DNA from: UBA2287 sp037442025
GTDB taxonomy: Bacteria; Bacteroidota; Bacteroidia; Bacteroidales; Tenuifilaceae
Direction: 5' to 3'
NCBI GenBank assembly: GCA_037442025.1
Contig: JBBIRB010000047.1
Span: forward strand, 1-20,131
DNA length: 20,131 nucleotides
A program made the translations under genes and the position numbers. The first letter of the stretch is position 1. Every line of letters begins with the position of its first letter. Below are positions 8,295-15,091 of the stretch, one piece after another. The notes under the pieces are model-generated. The model was not told the origin of the DNA and did no database searches. It saw nothing but the letters and a program-made list of their open reading frames with translations.

Positions 8295-8903
8295 ATGGAA
8301 ACGCCATTTAATGACCCAATAATTAGGCACTTAGGCAATCAATATAATCTTCCTCAACTTAATGTTTCGGAGGATTTGTACTTTGACTTGATTGAGAACA
8401 TTATTTCGCAACAGCTATCGGGAAAAGTTGCCAAGGCAATTTTTAATCGCTTCTGCGATTTGTATCCAAATGGCTATCCTAAACCCAAATTAGTAGTTCA
8501 AACGCCTATTGACTCCTTGAGAGCTGCAGGCTTATCGCAAGCTAAAAGCGATTATGTTAAAGCACTTGCCAATTTTGCAATTAACAACAAAAATATTTTT
8601 GATGATATGTATCAAATGGAAGACCAGGAAATTGTCCGTTTGCTCGTACAAATAAGAGGTATTGGTGTATGGACCGTACAAATGCTTCTTATTTTCTCGC
8701 TGAATCGAGCCAATGTGTTTCCCATTGACGATTTAGCCATTCGAAATGGCATGCAAAAACTTTACGGCATACAAACAACGGGTAAAGAACTAAGAAATGA
8801 GATGCTTCGCATTGCAAGCTTATGGAACCCCAACTGCACAATTGCTACGCGATACATTTGGGCTTATATAAATGATGTAAAAACCAAGGCCCAAAGAATT
8901 TAA
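8295..8903 (+). CDS. AlkA-type DNA-3-methyladenine glycosylase (HhH-GPD)
   Basis: A 202-aa base-excision repair enzyme that would remove alkylated bases such as 3-methyladenine. Seen: ENIISQQLSGKVA (34-46); the helix-hairpin-helix LVQIRGIGVWTVQM (117-130), which grips the DNA backbone; and VFPIDDLAIRNG (141-152), where the second Asp (Asp146) aligns with the catalytic aspartate of AlkA. It lacks the extra N-terminal domain of E. coli AlkA, as do many short bacterial and yeast-like forms. It lacks the C-terminal Cys cluster of EndoIII/MutY-type relatives, so an iron-sulfur glycosylase is unlikely. A GTG-started extension from 8226 is possible but overlaps the divergent AbgT promoter, so the ATG at 8295 is chosen. 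No partner gene follows. Confidence 0.9.
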   Translation: METPFNDPIIRHLGNQYNLPQLNVSEDLYFDLIENIISQQLSGKVAKAIFNRFCDLYPNGYPKPKLVVQTPIDSLRAAGLSQAKSDYVKALANFAINNKNIFDDMYQMEDQEIVRLLVQIRGIGVWTVQMLLIFSLNRANVFPIDDLAIRNGMQKLYGIQTTGKELRNEMLRIASLWNPNCTIATRYIWAYINDVKTKAQRI

Positions 8904-8923
8904 TTGCAAGCTTTTTAAGCAAT

Positions 8924-8956
8924 AAAGGGAACCATTCAGATCGAATAGTTCCCTTT
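8924..8956. terminator. Strong hairpin after the glycosylase gene
   Basis: AAAGGGAACCATTC at 8924-8937 pairs with GAATAGTTCCCTTT at 8943-8956, 13 of 14 positions, with a 5-nt loop. It starts 21 bp after the stop codon. No T-run follows on the plus strand beyond the stem's own TTT, so termination is likely but not certain. Confidence 0.55.
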
Positions 8957-9575
8957 CACAGGTGGTAAACAAGTTTACCTTGTGCCAGACTACAGCTATT
9001 ATGGTTGGCGCGGCAACAAAAGGGAGTGCCTTTTGTGCAGGCCCGCGGCTCTGGAGCCATTCCAACTAAGGTTTGGCTTTTGAGCTGTTCGTTCGTTAAG
9101 CCATAGGCTTAACTTCCCGAACAAGGTGTTTTTTAGTAAGATCGCTTGTTGACTTAACCTTGGTAGGCCAATTTTGAATTTTCTTGCGAAAAGTCTCTTT
9201 TGGTTTACCAGAGTCAGTTTCGAACAATCGACAACCCTTAACAATGCAAGCATTGTGTAATGATTTCAGCAACTTTTTGGTTAATTAGGCCAATTACTTA
9301 GCATTATCTTCCTTGGTTTGCTGCTTACAACCCAATCGGTTTAAGAACGCTAGGCGAACTTTTCGGATTGACCTCCTTTTGGGGAACGAGTCCCTTCAGT
9401 TTGGACCTTGGCTCTTGGGGTAGGCAAACCTTGCGGTTTGGTTGTTGGGTTAAAAACACACCTAAGTGCTTCTTTCCGAACCCGTACCCAGTTGAGCGAC
9501 CTTTTACCTCTCACCCGGTAGAGCTAATATACAAAGTGCAAGTGCTGAAATGCAATTTTTTCATTGCTTTTAAGC
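8957..9575. other. Gene-free, hairpin-dense region; candidate structured RNA or decayed repeat element
   Basis: No convincing protein is encoded here; short open frames on both strands resemble no family I know. Perfect or near-perfect hairpins: GGTAAAC/GTTTACC (8964-8979, outer CACA/TGTG 8957-8984); CAAAAGG/CCTTTTG (9017-9035); GGCT/AGCC (9047-9058); TTAAGCC/GGCTTAA (9096-9112) inside GTTCG/CGAAC (9091-9122); ACAATGC/GCATTGT (9241-9256); CAAACC/GGTTTG (9425-9440); GCAAT/ATTGC followed by TTTT (9552-9571). GTTGG (9004-9008) with CCAAC (9062-9066) and CGCGG (9009-9013) with CCGCG (9043-9047) would enclose two of the hairpins as a three-way junction. TAGGCCAATT is repeated at 9164-9173 and 9286-9295. 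The DNA is richer in G and C than its surroundings. The strand is unknown; the last hairpin would terminate a plus-strand transcript. Confidence 0.45.
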
Positions 9576-9690
9576 TAACTCATTATTAACCATAGTTTTC
9601 AACAATTGTTAATAACTGCGAACTGCTAGATTATTTGTCGCCATTAAACCGATTCAATAGGAATTTTTTCATAATAGTTAACACAACCTT

Positions 9691-9726
9691 CATTAAAAAA
9701 ATCCCCTTATAAAGGGATTGAAATTA
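9691..9726. repeat. Isolated AT-rich hairpin resembling a single CRISPR repeat
   Basis: AATCCC at 9700-9705 pairs with GGGATT at 9714-9719, followed by GAAAT. The end GGGATTGAAA is typical of several CRISPR repeat types, but there is only one copy and no cas genes are nearby. On the minus strand the stem is followed by a T-run, so it could also act as a terminator for minus-strand transcription. Confidence 0.3.
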
Positions 9727-9807
9727 AGTTTAAACACACCTTACTTTGCTATACATTTAACACACATTTCAGGGCTTTTATCAAACAGAAAGAAACACTA
9801 TTTCAAT

Positions 9808-9843
9808 TTTGCACATTTTTTTAATGTAATTACATTAACTTTA
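9808..9843 (+). promoter_or_regulatory. Palindromic operator candidate and possible promoter of the 9881 gene
   Basis: TTAATGTAATTACATTAA at 9821-9838 is a perfect 18-bp palindrome. TTTG at 9808-9811 and TAACTTTA at 9836-9843 (seven of eight to TAnnTTTG) flank it, but their 24-bp spacing is longer than usual. A dimeric regulator at the palindrome would block or reposition polymerase. The start codon lies 38 bp further on. Confidence 0.4.
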
Positions 9844-9880
9844 CTTAATTCAATTTATTAACCTCTAACATTTTAATAAC

Positions 9881-10810
9881 ATGAAAACAATCAAATTTCT
9901 CATTCTTACTCTTATTGGTATCTCACTATCTCTGAGTTCCTGCAAGAAAGATAAGGATGAACTTTCCATTGAGAAAGATTACTTTACAGTTCAAAACGGA
10001 ACACTCATTAACAGCGCTTTGCCGGCTTCCACAGGTGCCGGTGCTCCAACCATTACTTCGGTTACGGGCAATCCTACCGTACTGGCTGGTGGTAGCAACC
10101 CCGTTACTATTAACACGACCTCTACTGTAACCGATGTGCTGGTTGGTGTTGAAGGGTTGACAGGGTACTATAAGATACCTTACACCACAGCTAAATCTAC
10201 GAATGCCACAATCATGGTTGTAATTCTTATGAGTCAGAGTGCTTCTAATAATTTCACAATTGTAATTGCACTTGCTAATGGAACAAATATTAGTACCCAC
10301 TATACCATACCAGTTGTAGTTCACGAAGGTGGCACTGGAAAACTTCAGGTTTCACTGAGTTGGAACAAACCTAACGATGTGGATCTTCACCTAATTGAGC
10401 CAGGCGGCGAAGAAATTTATTTTGGCAACCGCGAATCTGACAATGGCGGCAAACTCGATGTTGATTCTAACGCTGCTTGTTCCATAGATAATATTAACAA
10501 CGAAAATATTACATACGGAAACAACGCCACTGTGGCCAATGGCGTTTATACCGTAAAAATCAGGCTATGGTCGGCTTGTCAGGTTACTGCAATTACAAAT
10601 TATGTGGTAACTGTTCGTTACAATGGAAATATTATTACACCTCTTACTGCTACTAATCCGTTCAACGGAACGCTTATGCCTGCTGACGCAATGTCCATGA
10701 AAACAATTATGACATTCCGAATTGGTGCAGCTAAAAGTGAAACTTCAACCATTTATAGTTTTAAATTTAGGGATAACAAGAAGGAAGTACTTAGTCCACA
10801 AAAAATGTAG
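9881..10810 (+). CDS. Secreted lipoprotein with a YfaP/DUF2135-like domain
   Basis: A 309-aa predicted lipoprotein. Seen: a basic start and hydrophobic core, then LSLSSC with the lipid-anchored Cys21, followed by KKDKDE, a charged stretch common at the surface-exposed N-terminus of Bacteroidota lipoproteins. Residues 40-150 are Thr/Ser/Asn-rich and beta-like. Residues 154-245 contain KLQVSLSWNKPNDVDLHLIEP, GEEIYFGNRESDNGGKLDVD and GVYTVKIRLWS. This order (SLSW, DVDLHL, GG.LDVD, then a strand with G.Y.V) is that of the YfaP/DUF2135 family, whose acidic residues may bind a metal (inference). Function is unknown. It is a single-gene unit with a palindromic site upstream and a strong terminator downstream. 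The start is the ATG at 9881. Confidence 0.75.
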   Translation: MKTIKFLILTLIGISLSLSSCKKDKDELSIEKDYFTVQNGTLINSALPASTGAGAPTITSVTGNPTVLAGGSNPVTINTTSTVTDVLVGVEGLTGYYKIPYTTAKSTNATIMVVILMSQSASNNFTIVIALANGTNISTHYTIPVVVHEGGTGKLQVSLSWNKPNDVDLHLIEPGGEEIYFGNRESDNGGKLDVDSNAACSIDNINNENITYGNNATVANGVYTVKIRLWSACQVTAITNYVVTVRYNGNIITPLTATNPFNGTLMPADAMSMKTIMTFRIGAAKSETSTIYSFKFRDNKKEVLSPQKM

Positions 10811-10822
10811 TAATTATATAGT

Positions 10823-10857
10823 AAAAAAAAGGCAGCTCATCAGAGCTGCCTTTTTTA
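10823..10857. terminator. Bidirectional terminator
   Basis: GGCAGCTC at 10831-10838 pairs perfectly with GAGCTGCC at 10843-10850, with loop ATCA, eight A before and six T after. It serves the convergent lipoprotein and S9 peptidase genes. Confidence 0.92.
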
Positions 10858-10860
10858 CAT

Positions 10861-12966
10861 CTATTTTAACCATTTGTCCAACCAAGCAAAGAATTCCCGC
10901 TGCCATATTACAGCGTTCTGGGGCTTGGTTACGAAGTGAGTTTCGTCGGGAAAGACCAATAATTTGCTGGGAATGCCTCTCAGCTGAGCTGCATTGAACG
11001 CCTGTAAACCTTCGGTATAGGCAATTCGAAAATCTTTCTCACCAACAACTACTAGTATGGGGGTATCCCAGTTTTGAACCAATTTATGTGGACTATTGTC
11101 AAAGGTTCGTTGGGCAGTTTTGTTGCTCTTTTCCCAGTATGCTCCTCCAAAATCGTGATTGGGGAAGAACGTTTCCTCTGTTGAAGCATAGAAACTCTCG
11201 AAATTGAACATTCCGTTGTGTGCGATAAAGGCTTTAAAACGTTTTTGGTGAACTCCTGCCAAATAAAATACAGAATAGCCACCATAACTTGCTCCAACAG
11301 CACCAAGTCGGTCACCGTCTACCCAGGGTTCTTTTTTAACTTCGTCAATTGCACTTAAATAATCTTTTATGTTCTGACCACTGTAATCGCCCGAAATTTG
11401 AGCATTCCATGCCTGTCCAAATGAGGGAACTCCCCTACGATTGGGTGCAACAACTACATAGCCATTAGCAGCCATTATTTGCAGGTTCCAGCGGTAACTC
11501 CAAAATTGGCTTATGGTACTTTGTGGGCCCCCTTGGCAGTATAGCAAAGCAGGGTACTTTTTGGTTGCATCGAAATTAGGAGGCAAAACCACCTGAACCA
11601 GCATGCTCTTTCCGTCGGTAGTTTTTACCCAACGTTGCTGCACTTCACCCATCTTTATATTATCGTAAATACTCTTGTTGATGAAGGTTAGCTGAGTTTC
11701 TTCGCCCGTTTTCAAATCGATACGGAATAGCTCTGGCGCCATGCTCAGTTTCATTTTTTGCCCAACAAGCACCCCATTGGCTGCGCCAAACCAGGTATAA
11801 TCGTGCTGACCCTGAGTTAAGGCTTTAACTTCGTTAGTTTCGATATTAACCATGAATACCTGCGAAGTTCCAACCACACCACTTACAAATAGAATATTTT
11901 TACCACATGGCCCCCAGGTAATATTGTCGGCATTCTGATCGAGGTTCTGTGTAAGGTACACCTTTTCGCCTGTTTCAATATTCATATAAAACAACCTATG
12001 CTTATCGCTCTCGTAGCCTGGTGTTTCCATGCTTTGCCATGCAATATACTTTCCGCAGGGAGAAAAGGCTGGGTATTTATCGTAGCCAACCATTCCTTGT
12101 GTAATGTTGCGGGTTGTTCCATCATTGGTGCTGTATAAATAAATATCGGAATCGGTTCCAATGGCATACTCTTTACCAACTTGCTTTTTGCATGAATATG
12201 CAATGGTCTTACCATCGGGGCTCCAAGCAATCTCCGATTCGTCGAAATATGGTGACATGGGTGCATCCCAGGGTTCTCCCTCCATAATATCCTTACCTTC
12301 GGTAATGGGGTTTGGGCCTTTTGAAGCAATGAAAATATGGGAGTAGCTGCCATCGCGCCAGAAATTCCAATGACGATACATTAAATTCTCAATTATTCGA
12401 ACATTGGCCTTTGGCATATCGGGATGAATATCCTTTGTAACTTTATCGATTTGAACATTCTTTGTATAAAGAATATTATCTCCAGCTGGTGAATACTTAT
12501 AAGAGTTTATTCCATCGGGAATATTTGTAATTTGAGAAACTCCAGTACCATCGGGGTTCATTTCCCATACCTGAGCTGTACCGCTACGGGTCGACATAAA
12601 TGCAATACGCTTTCCATCAGGAGTCCAGCTAGGACTGAAATCGTTGGTTGCATTACCGGTTAGCTCAACAGGCTCTCCACCTCCTGTTGAAACAATATAA
12701 ATATTCGAAACGCCCTTGTTGGCTTCCATAGAGTAACGGGTGATGGTAAAAACAATCTGTTGTCCGTCGGGTGAAAGCTGCGCACCACCAAGTCGACCAA
12801 ATTTCCACATAATTTCGGGGGTAAGAACACCCCTTTCAATCTCCTCGGCAGTAAGCTGAGTGTCGGGTACTAAAGGTTCGGAAAGAGTCTCCTTTTTCGA
12901 CTCGTTACACGACCAAAGCAAGGCTGCAAAAGCCATAATTAATGTAAGTTTAAGTGTTTTTTTCAT
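10861..12966 (-). CDS. S9 family prolyl oligopeptidase-type peptidase, lipoprotein
   Basis: A 701-aa predicted exported serine peptidase that would cut dipeptides or acyl-amino acids from peptide N-termini. Seen: signal MKKTLKLTLIMAFAALLWSC with Cys20 as lipid anchor; residues 45-430 with repeated 'SPDG/TPDG..i.f.s.r' blades of a TolB/DPP-like beta-propeller; then an alpha/beta hydrolase domain (about 450-701) with nucleophile GASYGG (Ser560), Asp645 in VVGEKDFR and His677 in PDETHF, so the catalytic triad is complete. The frame extends upstream to 13032, overlapping the oxidoreductase stop, but the ATG at 12966 gives a clean lipoprotein signal and is chosen. It lies 62 bp after the oxidoreductase gene on the same strand, so co-transcription is possible although no functional link is clear. 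Role inferred: extracytoplasmic peptide degradation. Confidence 0.92.
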   Translation of the reverse strand: MKKTLKLTLIMAFAALLWSCNESKKETLSEPLVPDTQLTAEEIERGVLTPEIMWKFGRLGGAQLSPDGQQIVFTITRYSMEANKGVSNIYIVSTGGGEPVELTGNATNDFSPSWTPDGKRIAFMSTRSGTAQVWEMNPDGTGVSQITNIPDGINSYKYSPAGDNILYTKNVQIDKVTKDIHPDMPKANVRIIENLMYRHWNFWRDGSYSHIFIASKGPNPITEGKDIMEGEPWDAPMSPYFDESEIAWSPDGKTIAYSCKKQVGKEYAIGTDSDIYLYSTNDGTTRNITQGMVGYDKYPAFSPCGKYIAWQSMETPGYESDKHRLFYMNIETGEKVYLTQNLDQNADNITWGPCGKNILFVSGVVGTSQVFMVNIETNEVKALTQGQHDYTWFGAANGVLVGQKMKLSMAPELFRIDLKTGEETQLTFINKSIYDNIKMGEVQQRWVKTTDGKSMLVQVVLPPNFDATKKYPALLYCQGGPQSTISQFWSYRWNLQIMAANGYVVVAPNRRGVPSFGQAWNAQISGDYSGQNIKDYLSAIDEVKKEPWVDGDRLGAVGASYGGYSVFYLAGVHQKRFKAFIAHNGMFNFESFYASTEETFFPNHDFGGAYWEKSNKTAQRTFDNSPHKLVQNWDTPILVVVGEKDFRIAYTEGLQAFNAAQLRGIPSKLLVFPDETHFVTKPQNAVIWQREFFAWLDKWLK

Positions 12967-13028
12967 TTTGAGATCATATTTTAAAAGGGTGAAGTATATT
13001 TTTGTCGTTACAAATGATTTCTCAGGTT

Positions 13029-14915
13029 TCAATTAAACTCCGAAAGCGATTCCTGTATCCCCTTATGAATTTCGTACCAGTACGATATGGCCGCTTCCTT
13101 CTTATCGGTTTCAAATTTACTAATCCATTCGTTTAGCCTTTCATCTGCTACACCATCTTCATCGCGCTTCTTTTTGAGGAAATGAAATAGAAAATCGACA
13201 CTTCGTTCGCTCTCCCAAAGTACCGATGCATTGCGGCTATTAAGCCTGCTGGCTGTTAGTTTAACGTTTTCGAGATATTGCTTTTTTAAGCCGAATAGGC
13301 TTTCTAAAATATCGGGTATCATATCCTCGGCCCAAGCCCTATGGAAACGGCAAACTCCCATGTTATCCATAACCAGTTCGAGAAGCATTCGCTTAGCATT
13401 TTCGCGACCTAGCTCGCGAGGAGGAATAAACTCCTTACCATAGTTCATGTAATACTTACCCATAATTGCCATGGGAGAAAGAACTCCGGGGCTCCAGTAC
13501 TGATTGGGGACAACCCAGCCTCTTCGGGCAAAAGCTGTGTATACAAAGGGATTAAGTACCGATTTCCCTTTAACACGAGCTAAATGCCTTCCAAATCGAC
13601 GGGCGCCTTCGGCTAAATTTATTTTGCCATTCTCTTTAACCATTTCATTAAGCAAAGCAATACCAATCTGTGCATTATGCATGGAATGTTCTACAACGTT
13701 GAAGCCATTGGGAGAAAAATGGGGAACTGAGTCAACACCCAACTCCTCGGGAGCGAGCAACCCTTCGGCAAGGCATTCCAATAACCACGAAAGAATTCCA
13801 CCTACCGAAATGGCATCGAATCCGAGAGTATCGGCATGATGGTTAAGCAGTTCGGCAGCACGCTGGTCGAAAATACCGCAAAGTGGCCCCATGGTTTGGT
13901 AGGGCTCGTAGTCCTTTTTATACTTGCCCTGCATCTTTTTGCAAACCGCAACACAGGGTTCGCCACAGGTTTTCTGCTGTTTAGTTTTAATTGTTTCTTC
14001 GTTGAACTGGCGTAAATAGTGATCCACTACAAATTCCTTATGGATTTGGAGTCGCTCCTCCTTACTCATGTATATACTACGGTAGTTGAATGCAATAATC
14101 CGATCTTCGAGGGTAGCAAAGTTTACTCCAAATGTGCCGCCCGTGTCGAACTGGGGATCGAATCGATACTTGGTAGTAGCCTCTAAATCTTTAGCGGCCA
14201 ATTTCTTTTCGTATTTTGATTGGAACCATTCGTCGGCAACACTTCTATCTCTAAAATCCTCGTCGATGAAGGTGCCACCATAAATAATACCTATTATTCC
14301 GTGTTCCTGAAGCATTTTCGATCCGAGCCCTCCGCGACCAGCCCAGGTATCAACGTAGGTAAGTTCACCCTTTCGTATGGGTGCCGAGGCAATTGCTCCA
14401 AAATCGGTGTACATTGAAGCAGGGCCTGTAGCCAACACCCGTGGGTCGTTTTCGTAGCGAGAGGCAAACCTTTCGAGGGCAAATTCCATAACCGAGTATA
14501 CGCCTCCTCTACCCGAGTCCCAAATTTCGCGCCTACGAATAGGGAGCAATTCTACCTCAATCTCCTCGCCATGAACCCTGTTTAGGTAAAGCAACGAGGG
14601 GGTATAGGTTTTGCCAATGATGCTCAAGAGGTTAATTCCTAAATTGTCGAAAATTAAGCCTGCGCCTCCCATAGATGAAACAAAAAAGCCGTGCCAACTA
14701 GGTGAAATGCCCGAAAATATGAGACGATTAGAGCCCGGAAAAATGGAGCCTGCGAGCAAACCTGTTCCAATATTCAAACTATTGTGTTTGTGCGACAGAT
14801 GAATTCCCATATCGACCGGGCCAAAAAATTGGCCCAAAGGGTACCTATTAATCCGATAATAACCAGTTGATGCATCGACCATTAAAACCTTTAAACTAGC
14901 CCCATTATTAACCAT
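13029..14915 (-). CDS. Aldehyde:ferredoxin oxidoreductase family protein (tungsten/molybdenum pterin)
   Basis: A 628-aa cytoplasmic, oxygen-sensitive enzyme family that oxidises aldehydes to acids with ferredoxin, using a bis-pterin tungsten (or molybdenum) cofactor and one [4Fe-4S] cluster. Seen: N-terminal KVLMVDASTG, WAGRGGLGSKML (191-202), cluster ligands Cys317, Cys321, Cys325 and Cys522, YEPYQTMGPLCG (336-347), and pterin motifs DTLGFDAIS (362-370) and DNMGVC (517-522). Oddity: the first cysteines are spaced CX3CX3C, whereas Pyrococcus furiosus AOR has CX2CX3C. Length is close to the family's usual 600-620. Substrate cannot be read from the sequence; amino-acid-derived aldehydes are plausible given the peptide-use genes around (inference). 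No ferredoxin or pterin-assembly gene is adjacent. The start is the ATG at 14913-14915. Confidence 0.9.
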   Translation of the reverse strand: MVNNGASLKVLMVDASTGYYRINRYPLGQFFGPVDMGIHLSHKHNSLNIGTGLLAGSIFPGSNRLIFSGISPSWHGFFVSSMGGAGLIFDNLGINLLSIIGKTYTPSLLYLNRVHGEEIEVELLPIRRREIWDSGRGGVYSVMEFALERFASRYENDPRVLATGPASMYTDFGAIASAPIRKGELTYVDTWAGRGGLGSKMLQEHGIIGIIYGGTFIDEDFRDRSVADEWFQSKYEKKLAAKDLEATTKYRFDPQFDTGGTFGVNFATLEDRIIAFNYRSIYMSKEERLQIHKEFVVDHYLRQFNEETIKTKQQKTCGEPCVAVCKKMQGKYKKDYEPYQTMGPLCGIFDQRAAELLNHHADTLGFDAISVGGILSWLLECLAEGLLAPEELGVDSVPHFSPNGFNVVEHSMHNAQIGIALLNEMVKENGKINLAEGARRFGRHLARVKGKSVLNPFVYTAFARRGWVVPNQYWSPGVLSPMAIMGKYYMNYGKEFIPPRELGRENAKRMLLELVMDNMGVCRFHRAWAEDMIPDILESLFGLKKQYLENVKLTASRLNSRNASVLWESERSVDFLFHFLKKKRDEDGVADERLNEWISKFETDKKEAAISYWYEIHKGIQESLSEFN

Positions 14916-14961
14916 AATGATGATTGCTTTAAATAGCGCAATGTATAAAAAGTACCTTGAA

Positions 14962-14979
14962 CTTCAAACCCATTTGAAG
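14962..14979. promoter_or_regulatory. Inverted repeat in the divergent AOR/7TM-SpoIIE region
   Basis: CTTCAAA at 14962-14968 and TTTGAAG at 14973-14979 are perfect inverted copies separated by CCCA. The site lies 47 bp upstream of the oxidoreductase start, in a spacing that would suit a regulator; no factor can be named. Confidence 0.3.
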
Positions 14980-15036
14980 CATTGAATAACTTAAATAATT
15001 CTGTTTAAAAGTATTAAGCGCAAAGTGCTTGTTAAA

Positions 15037-15066
15037 TTTAATAATAGCCAAAAATTTGTATGTTTG
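15037..15066 (+). promoter_or_regulatory. Promoter for the 7TM-SpoIIE operon
   Basis: TATGTTTG at 15059-15066 matches TAnnTTTG exactly, and TTTA at 15037-15040, 18 bp upstream, differs from TTTG by one base. Transcription would start near 15073, leaving a leader of about 20 nt before the TTG start at 15092. Confidence 0.5.
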
Positions 15067-15091
15067 TATTGCATTTTAATTTTATAAAAAA

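Noticed and set aside
9095..9113. Integron attC-type core sites (GTTAAGC and GCTTAAC)
   Set aside because: The two boxes occur in the reversed order within one short hairpin and no second pair, cassette gene or integrase is present.
9480..9535. tRNA-like sequence on the minus strand (GGGTTCGG and GCTC/GGTAGAGC fragments)
   Set aside because: No acceptor stem, no anticodon arm and fragments in mixed orientation; it does not fold into a cloverleaf.
8820..9589. Short open frames on both strands across the hairpin-rich gap
   Set aside because: They overlap palindromes, have no recognisable domains, lack promoters in the right place, and one overlaps the end of the glycosylase gene. They are more likely chance frames.
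9691..9726. CRISPR-like repeat ending GGGATTGAAA
   Set aside because: Only one copy is present, with no spacer-repeat array and no cas genes, so it is kept only as an isolated hairpin.
12967..13032. N-terminal extension of the S9 peptidase from a TTG overlapping the oxidoreductase stop
   Set aside because: It would bury the lipoprotein signal behind 22 extra residues; the ATG at 12966 gives a standard signal and lipobox.
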